Of a stretch of 64,000 nt of DNA, positions 38,477 to 51,020 are shown piece after piece (the first letter of the stretch is position 1; each line of letters opens with the position of its first letter). Made by a program: the position numbers and the translations under genes. Below the pieces are notes generated by a model. That model ran no database searches. It was not told the origin of the DNA and was given only the letters and a program-made list of their open reading frames with translations. The stretch comes from Proteromonas lacertae. Lineage: Eukaryota; Sar; Bigyra; Opalinata; Proteromonadidae. The stretch spans positions 62,001-126,000 of the forward strand of contig NGBS01000302.1 in assembly GCA_002245135.1 (NCBI GenBank), written 5' to 3'.

Positions 38477-39129
38477 TTATTCTTCTTTTTTCTTTTTATC
38501 ATGTTCATAATCTACTAAATAAGAACGACTCATAAACAATATCATTTCTGTAAATAATATCACTATTGAGAATAATAATCCAAGTATCAAACCCTAATTA
38601 ATCATTATAATAATTATATATAAATATACTGAATATAAATTGTGTAACCAATTCATTCCAATGTAATAACCAACAAAAAACATAACGAAAACTGCAATTA
38701 AAGAATTTAATCCAATTGCATAGTAATTTGAATATGTATGTCCTTCGGCAACAACAACTGGTTTGGGTCTTACAATGTTACTTACCATTTGATTATATTC
38801 TCTTTCTTCTTGTTTTCTTTTCAAATATTCTCTCCTTTTTTCCAATTCTTTGGACTATGCACAATATATATTAACAAGTTATACTGGTTTATCTGTTCCA
38901 GAGGTGGTATATTTATATTCTTCACTATTTTATTCAAATACAAATCTGTTTTTGATGTATTCCGCATATATTCAATGATTGAATTCATTTTTTCTATTGT
39001 ACCTAAAGGAAAACCTTGATTATCATCTACGTATTCTTTAATCATCGAAATTTCTTGATCTGGCAGTTCATTATCTTTAATTATGTTAGTTAAAAATGTT
39101 TTTCCTTCTTCTGTCAATTGATATCGCAT
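38477..39129 (-). CDS. VMA12/TMEM199-like V-ATPase assembly factor
   Basis: The N-terminal half is soluble and helical (LTEEGKTFLTNIIKDNELPD). A charged segment REYLKRKQEEREYNQMV leads into two membrane helices (SLIAVFVMFFVGYYIGMN and GLILGLLFSIVILFTEMIL) and a short KKKKEE tail, which fits an ER-resident protein. This matches the topology and the YxxM-x(n)-FxxGYY pattern of Vma12/TMEM199, which helps assemble the V-ATPase V0 sector in the ER. Two introns are seen; the join near 38855 is off by +1. The family call rests on topology and weak motifs. Confidence 0.6.
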
Positions 39130-39194
39130 TATAATTGATTTTTAAAAATTCAAACCTGTTTGTGTTTCAGCTTGATCTGATTTGAACTGAATAA

Positions 39195-39892
39195 ATGAGA
39201 ATTGGTGTTTTAGCGTTACAAGGAGCATTTATTGAACATGAGAAGATGCTCAATGAATGTGGAGTTGATGCAGTTGAGATCCGTAAACCTGATCAACTCA
39301 AAGACATTGATGGTCTGATAATCCCAGGTGGTGAAAGCACAGGTATTGACTATTTTCCAATTTTTCAATTATATTTGTATAGCTATGGCAAGAATTGCAG
39401 AGCCTTTTCATTTTTTTGAACACATTCGTGATTTCATTAAATCTGGAAAACCAGTATATGGCACTTGTGCTGGAATGATTTTACTATCTAATAAAGTCAG
39501 TGGTCAAAAAATTGGAGGACAAGAATTAATAGGCAGGAATGGATATTGAAACACACAGAAATTTCTTTGGTAGACAACTTGATAGTTTTGAATTTTCTTT
39601 TACAGTTCCAGATATTGGTGGAACAGATAGATTTACAGCAGTTTTCATAAGAGCTCCAGCAATTATGAAATGTGGTCCAAAAGCTAAATCCTTAGGCACA
39701 TTGACAGTTCCAGTGTGTGAAGAAGTGGCTAATAAATTGAATATTGTAACTGGAGTAGATTATACTGTAACTGTAGCTGCAAGACAAGATAATATGTTAG
39801 TTACTGCATTTCATCCAGAATTAACTCATGATAGAAGATTTCATCAGTATTTTGTTGGTATGGTCAATCAATATATTAACACTAAAAAGTAA
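39195..39892 (+). CDS. PDXT: PdxT, glutaminase subunit of pyridoxal 5'-phosphate synthase
   Basis: PdxT hydrolyses glutamine and channels ammonia to PdxS, which makes vitamin B6 de novo. Visible motifs: [20 protein letters not shown], the nucleophile elbow [19 protein letters not shown] and the catalytic His-Glu in [16 protein letters not shown]. An intron after GGEST (39342-39380) starts GTATTG. A +1 break near 39538 interrupts the IGRMDIETH block. Full length is about 215 aa. PdxS is not in the window. The CTTGATCTGA motif lies 15-24 bases before the start codon. Confidence 0.93.
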
Positions 39893-40022
39893 AATTGTAT
39901 TTATAATATTATATATATATATTTTCTTCATTTTGTCATTTTTTGTAATTCAACAAAATAACCCATTAATAATAGTTAAAATAATAATAATAATAATAAA
40001 CATAGATATATATTATATTATA

Positions 40023-42839
40023 TTAAATCATTACAATTTGAGATATTTCAATGATAGGTGATAATGTAATCCAATCATCAGTATTACTCATCATTTCATT
40101 TGCTTCTTTAAAATATTTATTATGCTGAGGAATATGATCCAATGTATATTGTGTTGTAACATGTATAGGTACTGTGTCATTAGAATAAACATAAATTTGA
40201 AATGTTTTAAAATCTACATTATTTGTGCATACTATTATAATTACTCTGTAAGTGTACATAATAATAATCTTTATCTTGTATATCATATGTGAATTTATCT
40301 AAAGAAATTGAACTGATTCTGTCTTTTGGACAAGCAATTATACACATTCCTCCATATTTAATCTTTACATTAAAATCAACAAAACGATTTCTATTCATAA
40401 TATAATTATAAAAAATATATAAATACCCTTGAATTCTGTATTTCCTTTCAAATGTAATACTTGGATATAACTCCAATTCTTTTACATTATTCTCATTCTT
40501 CAGTGATAAATAATATCCATCATAATCATAAGATGGTAAAAATAACTATTACAATATATACATATTTCTTTAATTTATACATGTTTATATTGATAATCTG
40601 TAGTTTTTCATTTCATCACCTTCTTGATTCTTCATCCAAGCATATTTACCTTTATTATTCCTAATTCCTAAATTATTTCTCATTTGCTGTATATTCCCAG
40701 TTCCATGTGGTATAATTATAACAGGAGTATCATTTACTCCATAAATATGAGATTCTGAATTATTCATATCAATCATATTGATATATGAAATAAACATCCA
40801 CTTCTTTTGGATGTGTGTTATTATATCTTGGTACAGCTATTGATACGATGAAAAACACTAGCCAAAAGAACAATCCAAATAAATAAAATGTTCTTGCTTT
40901 TTGAACTTGTGCATATGATGGTAGTGTTTGAAACAATAACAATAGAAAAACAGCCAGTGATGGGAAAAAATAAAACAATTCAACAATAATACCATTTTCA
41001 TAATTAGCAGGATAATGTGTAGCTTTTGAAAGTAAAACACTTTCTAATAAATTACAAAATGATACTGTATATAATGTGGATGGAATAACAGTAAAAGCAG
41101 CAGGAATCCATGTGAAATATTCCATCTTTGGAACATACATTGTTAATATATATTTCAAAATACCACTGAAAAAAGGAAACAGAGGATATAAAGCAAATAT
41201 TAAACCACTTCTAATACCATGTAACACTGACAATTAAAATGACAAAATTGATAATAAATGCATTTGTGAAATATAACATTATTTCTAAATCTACACCTGA
41301 ATAACCTAATTTCTTAATTGCTCTACGATAAGCTGTTGTTAAATATAACATTAACTATATTAATAATAATAATTATATATATATATATATACGCAATAAC
41401 CAGGAGGAATATAAACCATATAAGCTAACCAAGTATGTATATTCCAATACATATTAAAGAATGGAATTAAACTCATAATCACACAAATGAAAAATGAAAA
41501 AACAACACCAGCAATAAATATACCAATAGAAGCAGCTACAGTAATCCAATAAATGAATATATTAAATAGAAAATGAGGAATAACCAAAGTAAATAACAAT
41601 AAAAATCCCAATAATACAATAAGATCCAACCATATTTACAAGCCATAAAGTATGTAGTAATAAATCATGATATACCATTTCATCACCTTCTTCTTTCCAA
41701 GGGTAATTCCTTACATAATCACTCTCTAATATATCTTTAGATAATTTGAATAAAGATTCACCTAAATATTGAACACTTCCTCTTTCTATAAATACATCAC
41801 TTGTATATGGATTGTTATATAAATAACTATTCTTTATACTACTTAATATTAAACCTGGAATTTTTCTACTTTCATTATAACTTGACATATCATAATCATT
41901 TGCAGATTCATATTCATTTCCTAATACATTCTCTTTTAATTCTTTATATATTACACTTGAATATGGTCTTAACATGGAAGAATAATATTTCTTTAATAAC
42001 CATGAAGACTGTTTGTGATGTTGATATGCTAATGTTGGTCCTCCTACTCCATTATATTCGAGTAATATATATGATAAAACATCTTTAGACCAAGGATGAT
42101 AATGCATAAAATGATAAGCACCAATATTACCTGTAACTCCTGAAGCTGTAAATGCAATTATTACTCTTGTTTTATCAATATCAATTTGTGTTTTTAAAAA
42201 TGTTTGAATTAAATCTAATAATACTGACACTCCTAATAAACTACGAGTTGTTCCTATTGAATTGGGTAAATCATCATAATTTGTAGCTATTAGTATAGCA
42301 GGTAAACCATTTTGATTATCTTCATTCCAAGTTTGAACATATTTGGGAGTTAAACTTACATAAATATTGGTTAAATCTTGATATACATAAAATACATCAC
42401 CCATTTTCTTTTCACCTGATATTTTGTCTGTTACTATTGTCATATTCCAAGCAGATTTCTTACCAAATTCTTCATCTAATTCACTTAAATAATAATCTAT
42501 ATATTCAGGCAAACCTATTGAACAAGCATAAGATCCTAAAAATAGAAATATTATTTATGCTTAAAATATACCAGTAGGATGTGCACCATAATCGTCTACA
42601 TCTGTAAGCATTTTTTCTACTCTCTTTTCAGAGAACTTTCTATAATTACCATCACTTGTAGGTTGTGGTAAAACTGTCAACCAAAGACATCCATACAAAG
42701 TAGACATTCCCAACTCTATTTTTAGTATATAATTTTTATTGTAAATATACAGAATTACCATCATAACCAGCCATGCAAACCAGTGTTCACTCCATCTCTT
42801 TTTTAGGAAGAACCTTCGTATTTTATTTAGAAAACGCAT
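40023..42839 (-). CDS. ERMP1-like ER membrane M28-family protein, predicted inactive
   Basis: The N-terminal membrane helix, the KFSEKRVEKMLTDV...HPTGS segment, an M28 peptidase-like luminal domain (about 41.7-42.5 kb), eight or nine membrane helices and a C-terminal beta-rich domain follow the order of endoplasmic reticulum metallopeptidase 1. The metal-site motifs are changed: the family's HFDS reads NYDD, GASDD reads GTTRS, the EE pair is absent and YHT reads YNN. So the zinc ligands are lost and it is probably a pseudo-peptidase with a structural role. An intron after HPTG is canonical. A +1 break lies at about 41627. It shares a short divergent promoter with GatB. Confidence 0.8.
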
Positions 42840-42963
42840 TTTATTTTACTTACAAACTCATACAAGAGAAGAAAATTAATTTTGAAAGACAGATATACGT
42901 TGTACAAGCTTTTGGTTTGATTCTCATTTTATTTATTTGCTTTTTTCTCATTATATACAGAAT

Positions 42964-44457
42964 ATGAAGAACTTATTACGAATTGGTCTAGAAATACACG
43001 CACAGATATTATCGAAAAGCAAACTATTTGCTAGATCAGCTGCTGTTTATTGGATTGATAGACCAAATCAATATGTTAGTCTATTTGATATAGCTATTCC
43101 TGGAACATTACCCACTTTGAATAGGTTTTGTGTGGAGCAAGCAATAAAATTAGGTTTAGCTTTAAATGGTCAAATTAATAAAGTATCAGAATTTGAAAGA
43201 AAGCATTACTTTTATTGCGATCTACCGCTTGGCTATCAAATAACACAACAAAAGCATCCTATAATATCAAAAGCTTTTATAGACACAATTATTCCTAATA
43301 AATCAAACACATCCATTCCATTATATACAAAAAGAGTATATATTGATAGAATTCAATTAGAACAAGACTCTGGTAAAAGCTTAACAGATATATCACCTAA
43401 TAATACATATGTAGATTATAATAGAGCTAATATTGGTTTATTAGAAATAGTCACAACTCCTTGCTTTAATACATCCATAGAAGTAACTGCATTTTTGAAA
43501 TCACTCCAACAGATACTTCGATGTTTGAATGTATGTAATGGAAATATGGAAGAAGGATCATTAAGATGTGATATTAATGTTTCAGTTCATAAACCAATCA
43601 AAACTAAGGATGAGAATAATAATAAAGAAATTGAATATGAAAAGAGTAATAGAGTTGAAATTAAGAATTTAAATTCTTTTAAAAATATAGAAAAAGCAAT
43701 TAATTATGAATATAAAAGACAGAATGAATTAATAAAAGCAAATATAAAGATAAATCAAGAAACAAGAAAATGGAATACAATCAAAAACATTACAGAAGTA
43801 ACAAGAACAAAAGAAACACAAGTTGATTATCGATTTATGTCAGATCCTGATTTACCATTATTACAAATCTCAGATGGATGGATAAATGAAATAAAATCAA
43901 AATTACCTGAATTACCAAATCAAACATATAATAGGTTCTTAAAACAATATAAAATATCACCAGAACAAGTGTTGATATTGTTAGATAATGAAGGTGGAAT
44001 AGAATTATATGAAGAATTAGTGAAGAAATATGATTCGTCATTTTTATCCAGTTTTATAACTACTGATTATATTGGTAGATTGAGATTGTCTGATATGACA
44101 ATAAATACAAGTAAAATCAGTAAAGAGAAACTTTGTGAAATAATTGATTTGATTATTGAAAATAAAATATCAAGATTGAATGGAAAACATGTTATTGAGA
44201 AGATATTAAATGGTGATAAGAGAAATCCATTGCAGATAGTGAAAGATGAGAATATGATTCAAGTGAGTGATAAGAATTCAATAAATGAGATAATTAAGAG
44301 TATAATAAACGAAAATCCAAAGGAAGTGGAATTTTATAAATCAGGAAATAAAAGAGTGTTTAAATATTTGATGGGACAAATAATGAAGAAGTCTAAAGGT
44401 AAATTAGATCCAAAATTATCTTCAGAAGAATTAAGAAAGCAATTAGATAGTTTATAA
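42964..44457 (+). CDS. GATB: GatB, Glu/Asp-tRNA amidotransferase subunit B
   Basis: GatB activates the misacylated tRNA with ATP and accepts ammonia from GatA, giving Gln-tRNA(Gln) in organelles. It has LEIHAQILSKSKLF, the IPGTLPTLN block, FYCDLPLGYQIT, LRCDINVSVH, NRVEIKNLNSFKNIEKAI, YRFMSDPDLPLL and the tail domain ending KSKGKLDPKLSSEELRKQL. About 498 aa in one exon with no frame breaks. The first ATG (42964) lies directly before the core fold, leaving no room for an ordinary N-terminal presequence unless an upstream exon is spliced at CAG 42958-42960. Mitochondrial location is inferred. Confidence 0.95.
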   Translation: MKNLLRIGLEIHAQILSKSKLFARSAAVYWIDRPNQYVSLFDIAIPGTLPTLNRFCVEQAIKLGLALNGQINKVSEFERKHYFYCDLPLGYQITQQKHPIISKAFIDTIIPNKSNTSIPLYTKRVYIDRIQLEQDSGKSLTDISPNNTYVDYNRANIGLLEIVTTPCFNTSIEVTAFLKSLQQILRCLNVCNGNMEEGSLRCDINVSVHKPIKTKDENNNKEIEYEKSNRVEIKNLNSFKNIEKAINYEYKRQNELIKANIKINQETRKWNTIKNITEVTRTKETQVDYRFMSDPDLPLLQISDGWINEIKSKLPELPNQTYNRFLKQYKISPEQVLILLDNEGGIELYEELVKKYDSSFLSSFITTDYIGRLRLSDMTINTSKISKEKLCEIIDLIIENKISRLNGKHVIEKILNGDKRNPLQIVKDENMIQVSDKNSINEIIKSIINENPKEVEFYKSGNKRVFKYLMGQIMKKSKGKLDPKLSSEELRKQLDSL

Positions 44458-44537
44458 TCGTTTAGTATGTTGATTTTATAATATACTGCATTATTTTCAC
44501 AATCGAAATATAAAAAATAAAACATTAATTGAAAGGA

Positions 44538-46815
44538 TTAATAAGATTTAGCAACTATTTGTTCTTTCATCTTCTTCTGCTGATCTCTATATATACATAC
44601 ATGTAAATAAATAATAGAATATTATACATATCAATATTCTGGAATTTCCAATTCAACATTGTCATAGGTAATATATTATCTTCTATTCTTTCCTTTCTAT
44701 CTACACGATTATATAAATAATTTTGATAATTAGCTAATTTTTCTAAGTCTTCTTCTATCTTTGATAATCTCACTTTATATCTGTTCAAAGAATCTCCTCC
44801 TAAATTTCTCAATTGTATTGAATATTCATTTAACGAGTTATTCTTCTTTCCCCAATAAGGTTGTAACTATTGTAAAGATATTAATAAATAAAAATATAAA
44901 ATATATACATTATTCATTTTATCATTTAATTCACCAATAATCTGTGTTATTATTGCTTTCTCATTCTTCAATTCATTAATCCTCAGATTTATTTCACTTA
45001 ATTTCTCTTTACTTATTATATTATCTAACAATAAATCAGTTACTTGAGAATTTAATCTTGAAGTATCATCACCATTCATCTTCGTTTGTGTTCCAATATT
45101 GTGTAAAAGTGGTTTAACTATTATACTTTCATCTCTACTCTTTGGCTTTCTCTATAATAACAAAATAAAAAAAATTATTATTATTATTAGTATATATACA
45201 GATGCAATTGCTAGTTTATTTCTATATTGTTCATTTTCTCTCTTCAATTTATTAAGCACAAAAATATATTGTTCATATGGTAATCTTCGTTCTATATCAT
45301 TTACTTCACTTTGTACATATAACAGATCTTGAACTTGCAATGGAGGTAATAATTGTCTTTGTAATGTTTGTTTTTCTTCGGATAATTTATTAATTTTGTT
45401 TTCATATTCCAATTTCATTTTACTTATATTGTTATTGATGTTATTGATATTTGATTCATTTTGTAATTGAATTTCTTTTATATTATTCTTATTCTTAGCA
45501 TCTAATTGTTGGATATAGAGTTTATATTTTGATTTTGTTTCTTCTATTACCTTTGAATAATCCATTTTCATTTTCTCTATTGTATTGTTATGGTCAATAT
45601 TTATATTACTAATTTGATTTTTGAAATTCTCTTGTAATTGGTTTATTGTACCATTTAACTCCATTACTTTCTTATTTAATTCAATTGAATTAGATTTGTG
45701 TTTATTTTTATTCACTATTTCTGTATTATATTGATTTGTAAGACTTGTTAATTCTGATTTTTGTTGCTTTGTTAGATTTGTTAATTGTTGAATATTCTCT
45801 TCATTTTCATTCAACATTTCTTTCATTCTAAATATAAATATAAATTACAATAAATATACTTTTCTATTGTTGAATTTAACTCTGTTATCTTACTATCTTT
45901 ATTCTCATTTTCAATTTCTAAATTATTCACATTTCTTGTTAATTCTGTTATTGCATTTTTATTATCTTTTATTGTATTTTCATAATCCAATATCTTTGTA
46001 TGATACTGCTCATTCTGTTCATAGGCTTGAGTAAGCTTGGTCTTATAATCAGAAATCATTTTGGTATATGTTTTACTCTTCTCCTCTATTTCTGCTTTAT
46101 ATGTATTTTCTAACTCTACTAATGTGTTTTTATTATTGCCAGACTATTTGAATACATTCATTATTAATATTATACTAAAGATTCTATTTTGGTTTGATAT
46201 GACTTCTTTAAATCTGCAATTGTCTTTTCTAAGTTTGTATTTTGTAATTTTAATTCGGTAATTTCATCAGATGAAGTTGTTTGAAGATCATTGAGAGATT
46301 TTTGAAGTGATTCTATTGTAGATTGATATTCTTTGATTTGTTGATTTGTCTATAAAACATATATAAATATTTTAAATATACTTCAGAGTTATAGCTCTCA
46401 TACTTCTGTTTATATAAAGTGATTTGATCTTTCAGATCTAAATTTTCTTACAAAATTAAAGAAAATAGAATTTTAAATGTCGAACTTAAAAGATATAGCT
46501 TGTAATTTCTGATTATCCATTGATAATTCATCATTTTCTTCTTCTCTTTCTTTTAAAACCACATTATAATTATAATCAAAATCTTCTTTAAGTCTATCAT
46601 AACGATTTTTCATATCTGTCAATGCTTGATTCTTTTTCTTTAGTTCATTGTCTAATTTAGCAATTGTCTGTTGATTTTTTTCAGTTATAGCTTTTTCATT
46701 CTTGTTGATAAATTCTATAATATCAATATTATTCCCATACCTATTAAAGATTCGTTTAAATTCATCAAACAGATTTTTTGAAAATATGGTGTATCAAAAT
46801 ATTTTCAATAACCAT
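44538..46815 (-). CDS. Long coiled-coil protein
   Basis: About 650-700 codons in several exons, almost all heptad-rich coiled coil with Lys, Glu, Asn and Gln, except for a more ordered C-terminal part containing QPYWGKKNN and RRLPYEQYIFVLNKLKRENEQY. Introns of 30-50 nt start GTAT. There is no signal peptide or membrane segment. The pattern resembles centrosomal, basal-body or IFT-associated coiled-coil proteins, but no family signature is clear. The N-terminal exon near 46741-46815 is uncertain and may contain a +1 break. Stop TAA is at 44538-44540. Confidence 0.6.
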
Positions 46816-46920
46816 TTCTTTTAAAAACCTTTTATATGGCTATATAATCATATAATCCCAATAAAAATCATTCTTATAGATATTCTTTTAAATTTTAAAA
46901 ACAGAAAAGTCACATAAAAC

Positions 46921-49564
46921 TCAAGGAAATCCAAAAAGCATCTTAAAAATCACTTCAGATTCACCAGTCAAAAACTTAGGAAATTGTACAGTCTCAGCCA
47001 ACAATGATTTCTTTGTATCAGGATTAACAATAATCAAAGGAGGGAACCATCTCTTATAAAAACTATGTAAAGTATAAAACACATTCACATCTTTATTCAT
47101 TTCTACTAATTCACAAACACTCTTGAAGAAATCAGCTCCATTACTTGGAATCAATAATCTATTCTTCTTACACTGTAATGCAATAGACATAGCTTCATTT
47201 ACTCGGTGTAATTTCAATAGAGATGATATTAATATTCTGTATTCTTTCAACAATTTGAATATACTAATACCTTCATCTTGTATTTGAGTATTATTATAAC
47301 TTATTAATAATTTAGCTAAGTTCGTGGTTGGCTTGAATAATGGCAATTGTAATAGAGTTATAAGTTCTTTTATATTGTTGGATTTATAGTATGAATCAAT
47401 GACAAGTTTGATTATTCCTTCTTCTTCATCAATTCCTAAGATTTGTAAACTTCTCAAATATTCAACATAAATGGATATTGTTAATTTTGAATATTTCACT
47501 TCATCAGGTATTTTGTTGAATACTTAAAAATAACATTAAAGAAAATAAATGAAAAATATATGTATAATAAAAATGATATTTCTTTCAATATTTCATTTTG
47601 ACATACAATAAACTTAGAATTATCTCCAAACACAGTTGTTAAAGTTCCATCTAAATATTTCTTCTCAAATTGATTCATAATATAATTATTATCTCTACAT
47701 GTCTGTAAATAGATTCTATTAATATAATGAAATTGAACAGATAAAAAAGAAATATTATTACTATGATTAGTTATTCTATCAATCAACAAATTGAATAATA
47801 TTTTCTTATTTTCTAAATTTTCTGGTCTTCTTCTTCTTAACAAATAACTCGTAATAACATTAGGAGCTGTAATATGTTGAGATACACCTTCAATATTAAT
47901 ATCTATTGAATAAATAAATCCATTCCCTTTGTCTAGAATATAAGAATTCCATAAATATAACCAATTTGGACTGTATATTGAATCTATTTTTGCTTCATCT
48001 TTACAATCAACAGACTAAATTAAATAATAAATAAAAATATATATTAAATACAATTAAAGGTGAACTAACAACATAATTATTTTCTTCATTCTTTACTACA
48101 CCTTTACTAAACTTAATAATCACTGGTCTTACTGCTTTTCTTATCAACATTAATGTAGTTTGAAATGTACAATTCAATGTACTTTGACCATTGATTGCGA
48201 TTATATAACATCCTGGTGTGATTTTTCCTGATTTCTGAGCTTGACTTGGTTCGCCATTAATACTGACAGTTCCTTTAACTAATGCTGAACAATCAAAGGA
48301 ATTGTGTTTTCTTCCATCAAAATTACCATTCATCAAACTATTCAATAATAATAATAATAACTTTATATACGCTTGATGAGTTGATTCTAAATCTAATCCT
48401 AATGGACCATCATTAAATACTTCCTCAAACTCTTGATATTCAGATTCACTATTCTTATCATTACTGTTATATGGAATAATTGTATTATCTATTAATAATG
48501 GCTCAGGTGGAATTAATGAAGAATTCTATTCAATAATAAATAAATAAATATATATATATATATATATATACAGTCTCATCATCAACTCTTAAATCATATA
48601 AATATGTTTGTTTACTGTCAGTATTGTGAATAACAATTATATTATCTACAATATTCAATTTGTATTGTCCTACTTCAGATCTATATATTTATAAATATAA
48701 TAATACAATTTATATCTTTTATATCTTAATTCTTCATCATTTCCTAATCTTGTCACTGTTAATTCAGCTTTATTTCCATTCAATTGAATACAATAGAAAT
48801 TATTATAAATCTGCTTAATAAATATCTCATACTCTTCAATTGGTCCATTCGTCATTATTGATTTGTATTTCTGTGGAATTAATTCATTGAAATAAAATTG
48901 ATATATTTCATTAGATGTACTGGAGGAGGATATTAATAAATATCTACTCTTTGAAGAAAACCAACATGAATGGACTTTTATTGCTAAAGATCTTTTCTTA
49001 TCACATTTGCAGTTAATATCATCAAACACATAGAATCTTAGTCCATTTTGCATTACTATGGTGAGGCTTTGTGATATTCTCATTCTATTGTCAGTATTCG
49101 TTACATTCATCCAGAAGAAACCATTCTCTACTATCTGATTGGTTGGATCTTTCTCACCAAGTGGATAAATACTATTATTCAATATAAAATTTATATATTA
49201 TACTGTGCTGTTGATAGATCTATTACATCTACATGGTTCGCTGATCTTTGTAAAGCAATATAATGTCTATCTAGCGACACATTTGCACTCAATACTTCTC
49301 CTGGATTAATAAAGTTAATTGGAGCAGATAAAGTTATTTTAGAAAGTCCACTTTCATTAGGTAATGTCAAAGCATATAATCTATAAATTGGAGTAATACA
49401 AAATAATATATACATATTACCTAATTTATTAATCAATATAAGTTGTTGGTTAGCCTCATCAATGTATATCTATTTGGAATAGTCTTAATAGGCAATACTC
49501 TAAAGTCTGAGAATGAAAATTTTATAGCTGACCTTTTCAACAAAGTATTCATTGAAGAACTCAT
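46921..49564 (-). CDS. RMC1: RMC1 (Mic1), MON1-CCZ1 regulator, with a PDZ domain inside
   Basis: RMC1 is the third subunit of the metazoan MON1-CCZ1 Rab7 exchange factor. The N-terminal beta-propeller shows IDEANQQL, VSLDRHYIALQRSANHVDVIDL, GFFWMN and a segment ending LYDLRVDD; the C-terminal Mic1 region has FLSVQFHYINRIY, LTISIYVEYLRSLQ and VFYTLHSFYKRW. Between LYDLRVDD and SPNWLYLWNSYIL a PDZ-like domain is inserted (about 48060-48420: GPLGLDLES, GKITPGCYIIAINGQS, RPVIIKF). Splicing after SDFR at 49496 gives the family-like IYIDEAN. The insertion is not present in the RMC1 proteins I know. Confidence 0.85.
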
Positions 49565-49902
49565 TGTAAACACTTTTAATATTTGAATTCAAGAGAAACA
49601 GAAGATATTTGTATTCCAAAAATAATATCCGTTTCAAATGATTTTTAAATTTTGTCCTTTAATAGTAAAGATAATACAAACTTACTGTATTATTAAATTA
49701 GATTAAATTGCTTATTACTATTGTTCAGATATAGCATTAATGATTTTCTTGATTAGAATTTCAAAACTATTAATCTTCATAAAATTTGGAATTTTCTTCT
49801 TATGGAGAAAACTGCAAAGTCATTTAGACATTCATACAGCTGTATCTGGTTCAAAACAACACATTTCAAGCTACAATACCAATTTAATAGAAGACAATTA
49901 AA
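49565..49902. other. Intergenic region
   Basis: About 340 AT-rich bases between RMC1 and the next minus-strand gene. No convincing frame, RNA or repeat is visible. It should hold the RMC1 promoter and the 3' end of the upstream gene. Confidence 0.4.
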
Positions 49903-50720
49903 TTAATTTACTATTTTATCATGAATGCTTTTGCACATAGAGGCTATTAATTGGATGTGGCTATGAGATTGTTGAGAAGCTTGAATTGCATTTAATAAAG
50001 ATTCTTTACTCAATGCTAAGTTTGGATATTGTATTTTATCAAAAAATTGTAATAAATTCTCTTTTAATTCTGTATCAGGTGAAAATAACATATTAACTAA
50101 AAATGCCATAAATTGTTCATCAATTAACTTTATTTGTTCTTCATCGAGATTAATTAATGATTCAGTTCCTTTACGGCGATTTTTAATATTTATTGAACGG
50201 CATAACTTTTGTATTTGGGGAATGGATAATGTTTCATTATTTACATTATTCATTTTGGGGATTGGGGAAGTGGATTGAAGGTAAGTTTTAAGATATGCGC
50301 AAATGTTCTTGTAATGCAATTGAGGACCTGATAACCAGTTGATACTATAAGAATTATCACTGTTTAACTTGATAGTAAAATCTACTTTTTCATCAAGGTG
50401 ACTAAAAGGTTGATAATGGCACATAAACTAGTAACCGATAATTACAAAATATATACCATATTTTTATCACTATCAAAGTCTTTTTCTATTGGATATTGAC
50501 GTAATTCAGATAATTGTTTATTAAGATTAGATATAATGCTATCATAAACTACAGGGGCTTCTTTTTTAATTTCCGGTTTATTAAATGTAAAGGAACTACC
50601 AAAACTGTCAACTAAACCAACATGATTATCGATTGTTGCAACTGAGCGAGTACCATCACTAGAATCAGCTAATCTGGTCTTCTCAAATTTCTGATTCTTT
50701 ATTTCTTTATTATCACTCAT
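49903..50720 (-). CDS. Unrecognised protein, about 260 aa
   Basis: Two exons. The first (50720-50463) is Ser/Lys-rich with SDNKEIKNQKFEKTRLADSS and a helix SIISNLNKQLSELRQY. The second has a beta-like segment (KVDFTIKLNSDNSYSINWLSG), then helices to IHDKIVN. No signal, membrane segment or known motif was found. It shares a divergent promoter with the PPR gene. The intron near 50425-50462 is about 35 nt and ends TAG. Confidence 0.55.
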
Positions 50721-51020
50721 TTTATCTTTAAACTACTAAGAGGATGTAGTTATAGAAAATTGGAATAATGTATAATTAATTTCTATTTACAATGCTGATA
50801 ATTCCAGAACCCCCTGTCAGCCAATGAATGGTTTTAAATTTTGTAAACTCGTTAAAGAAATAACAAAATTTCGGAATATTAACAGAATATATTTGTTAAA
50901 TCACACAAATAGCATTGGAAGGTTTATTTATAGCCCCTTGAGACAGATCAACACGTATTGAATTGAACCATCATAAAACGTAGATTGAGCTTCATAGATG
51001 ATGAGCAAAATGGCAAGTTA
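50721..51020. promoter_or_regulatory. Divergent promoter region between the unknown and PPR genes
   Basis: Both neighbours start from this 300-base gap. It contains a short, unusually GC-rich patch (AGAACCCCCTGTCAGCC at about 50803-50823) in otherwise AT-rich DNA, which could be a regulatory site. No gene is seen. Confidence 0.35.

Noticed and set aside
40023-42839. GPI transamidase subunit GAA1
   Set aside because: The KFSEKR...HPTGS start, M28-like domain with the HPW motif, and C-terminal beta domain match ERMP1; GAA1 lacks this order.
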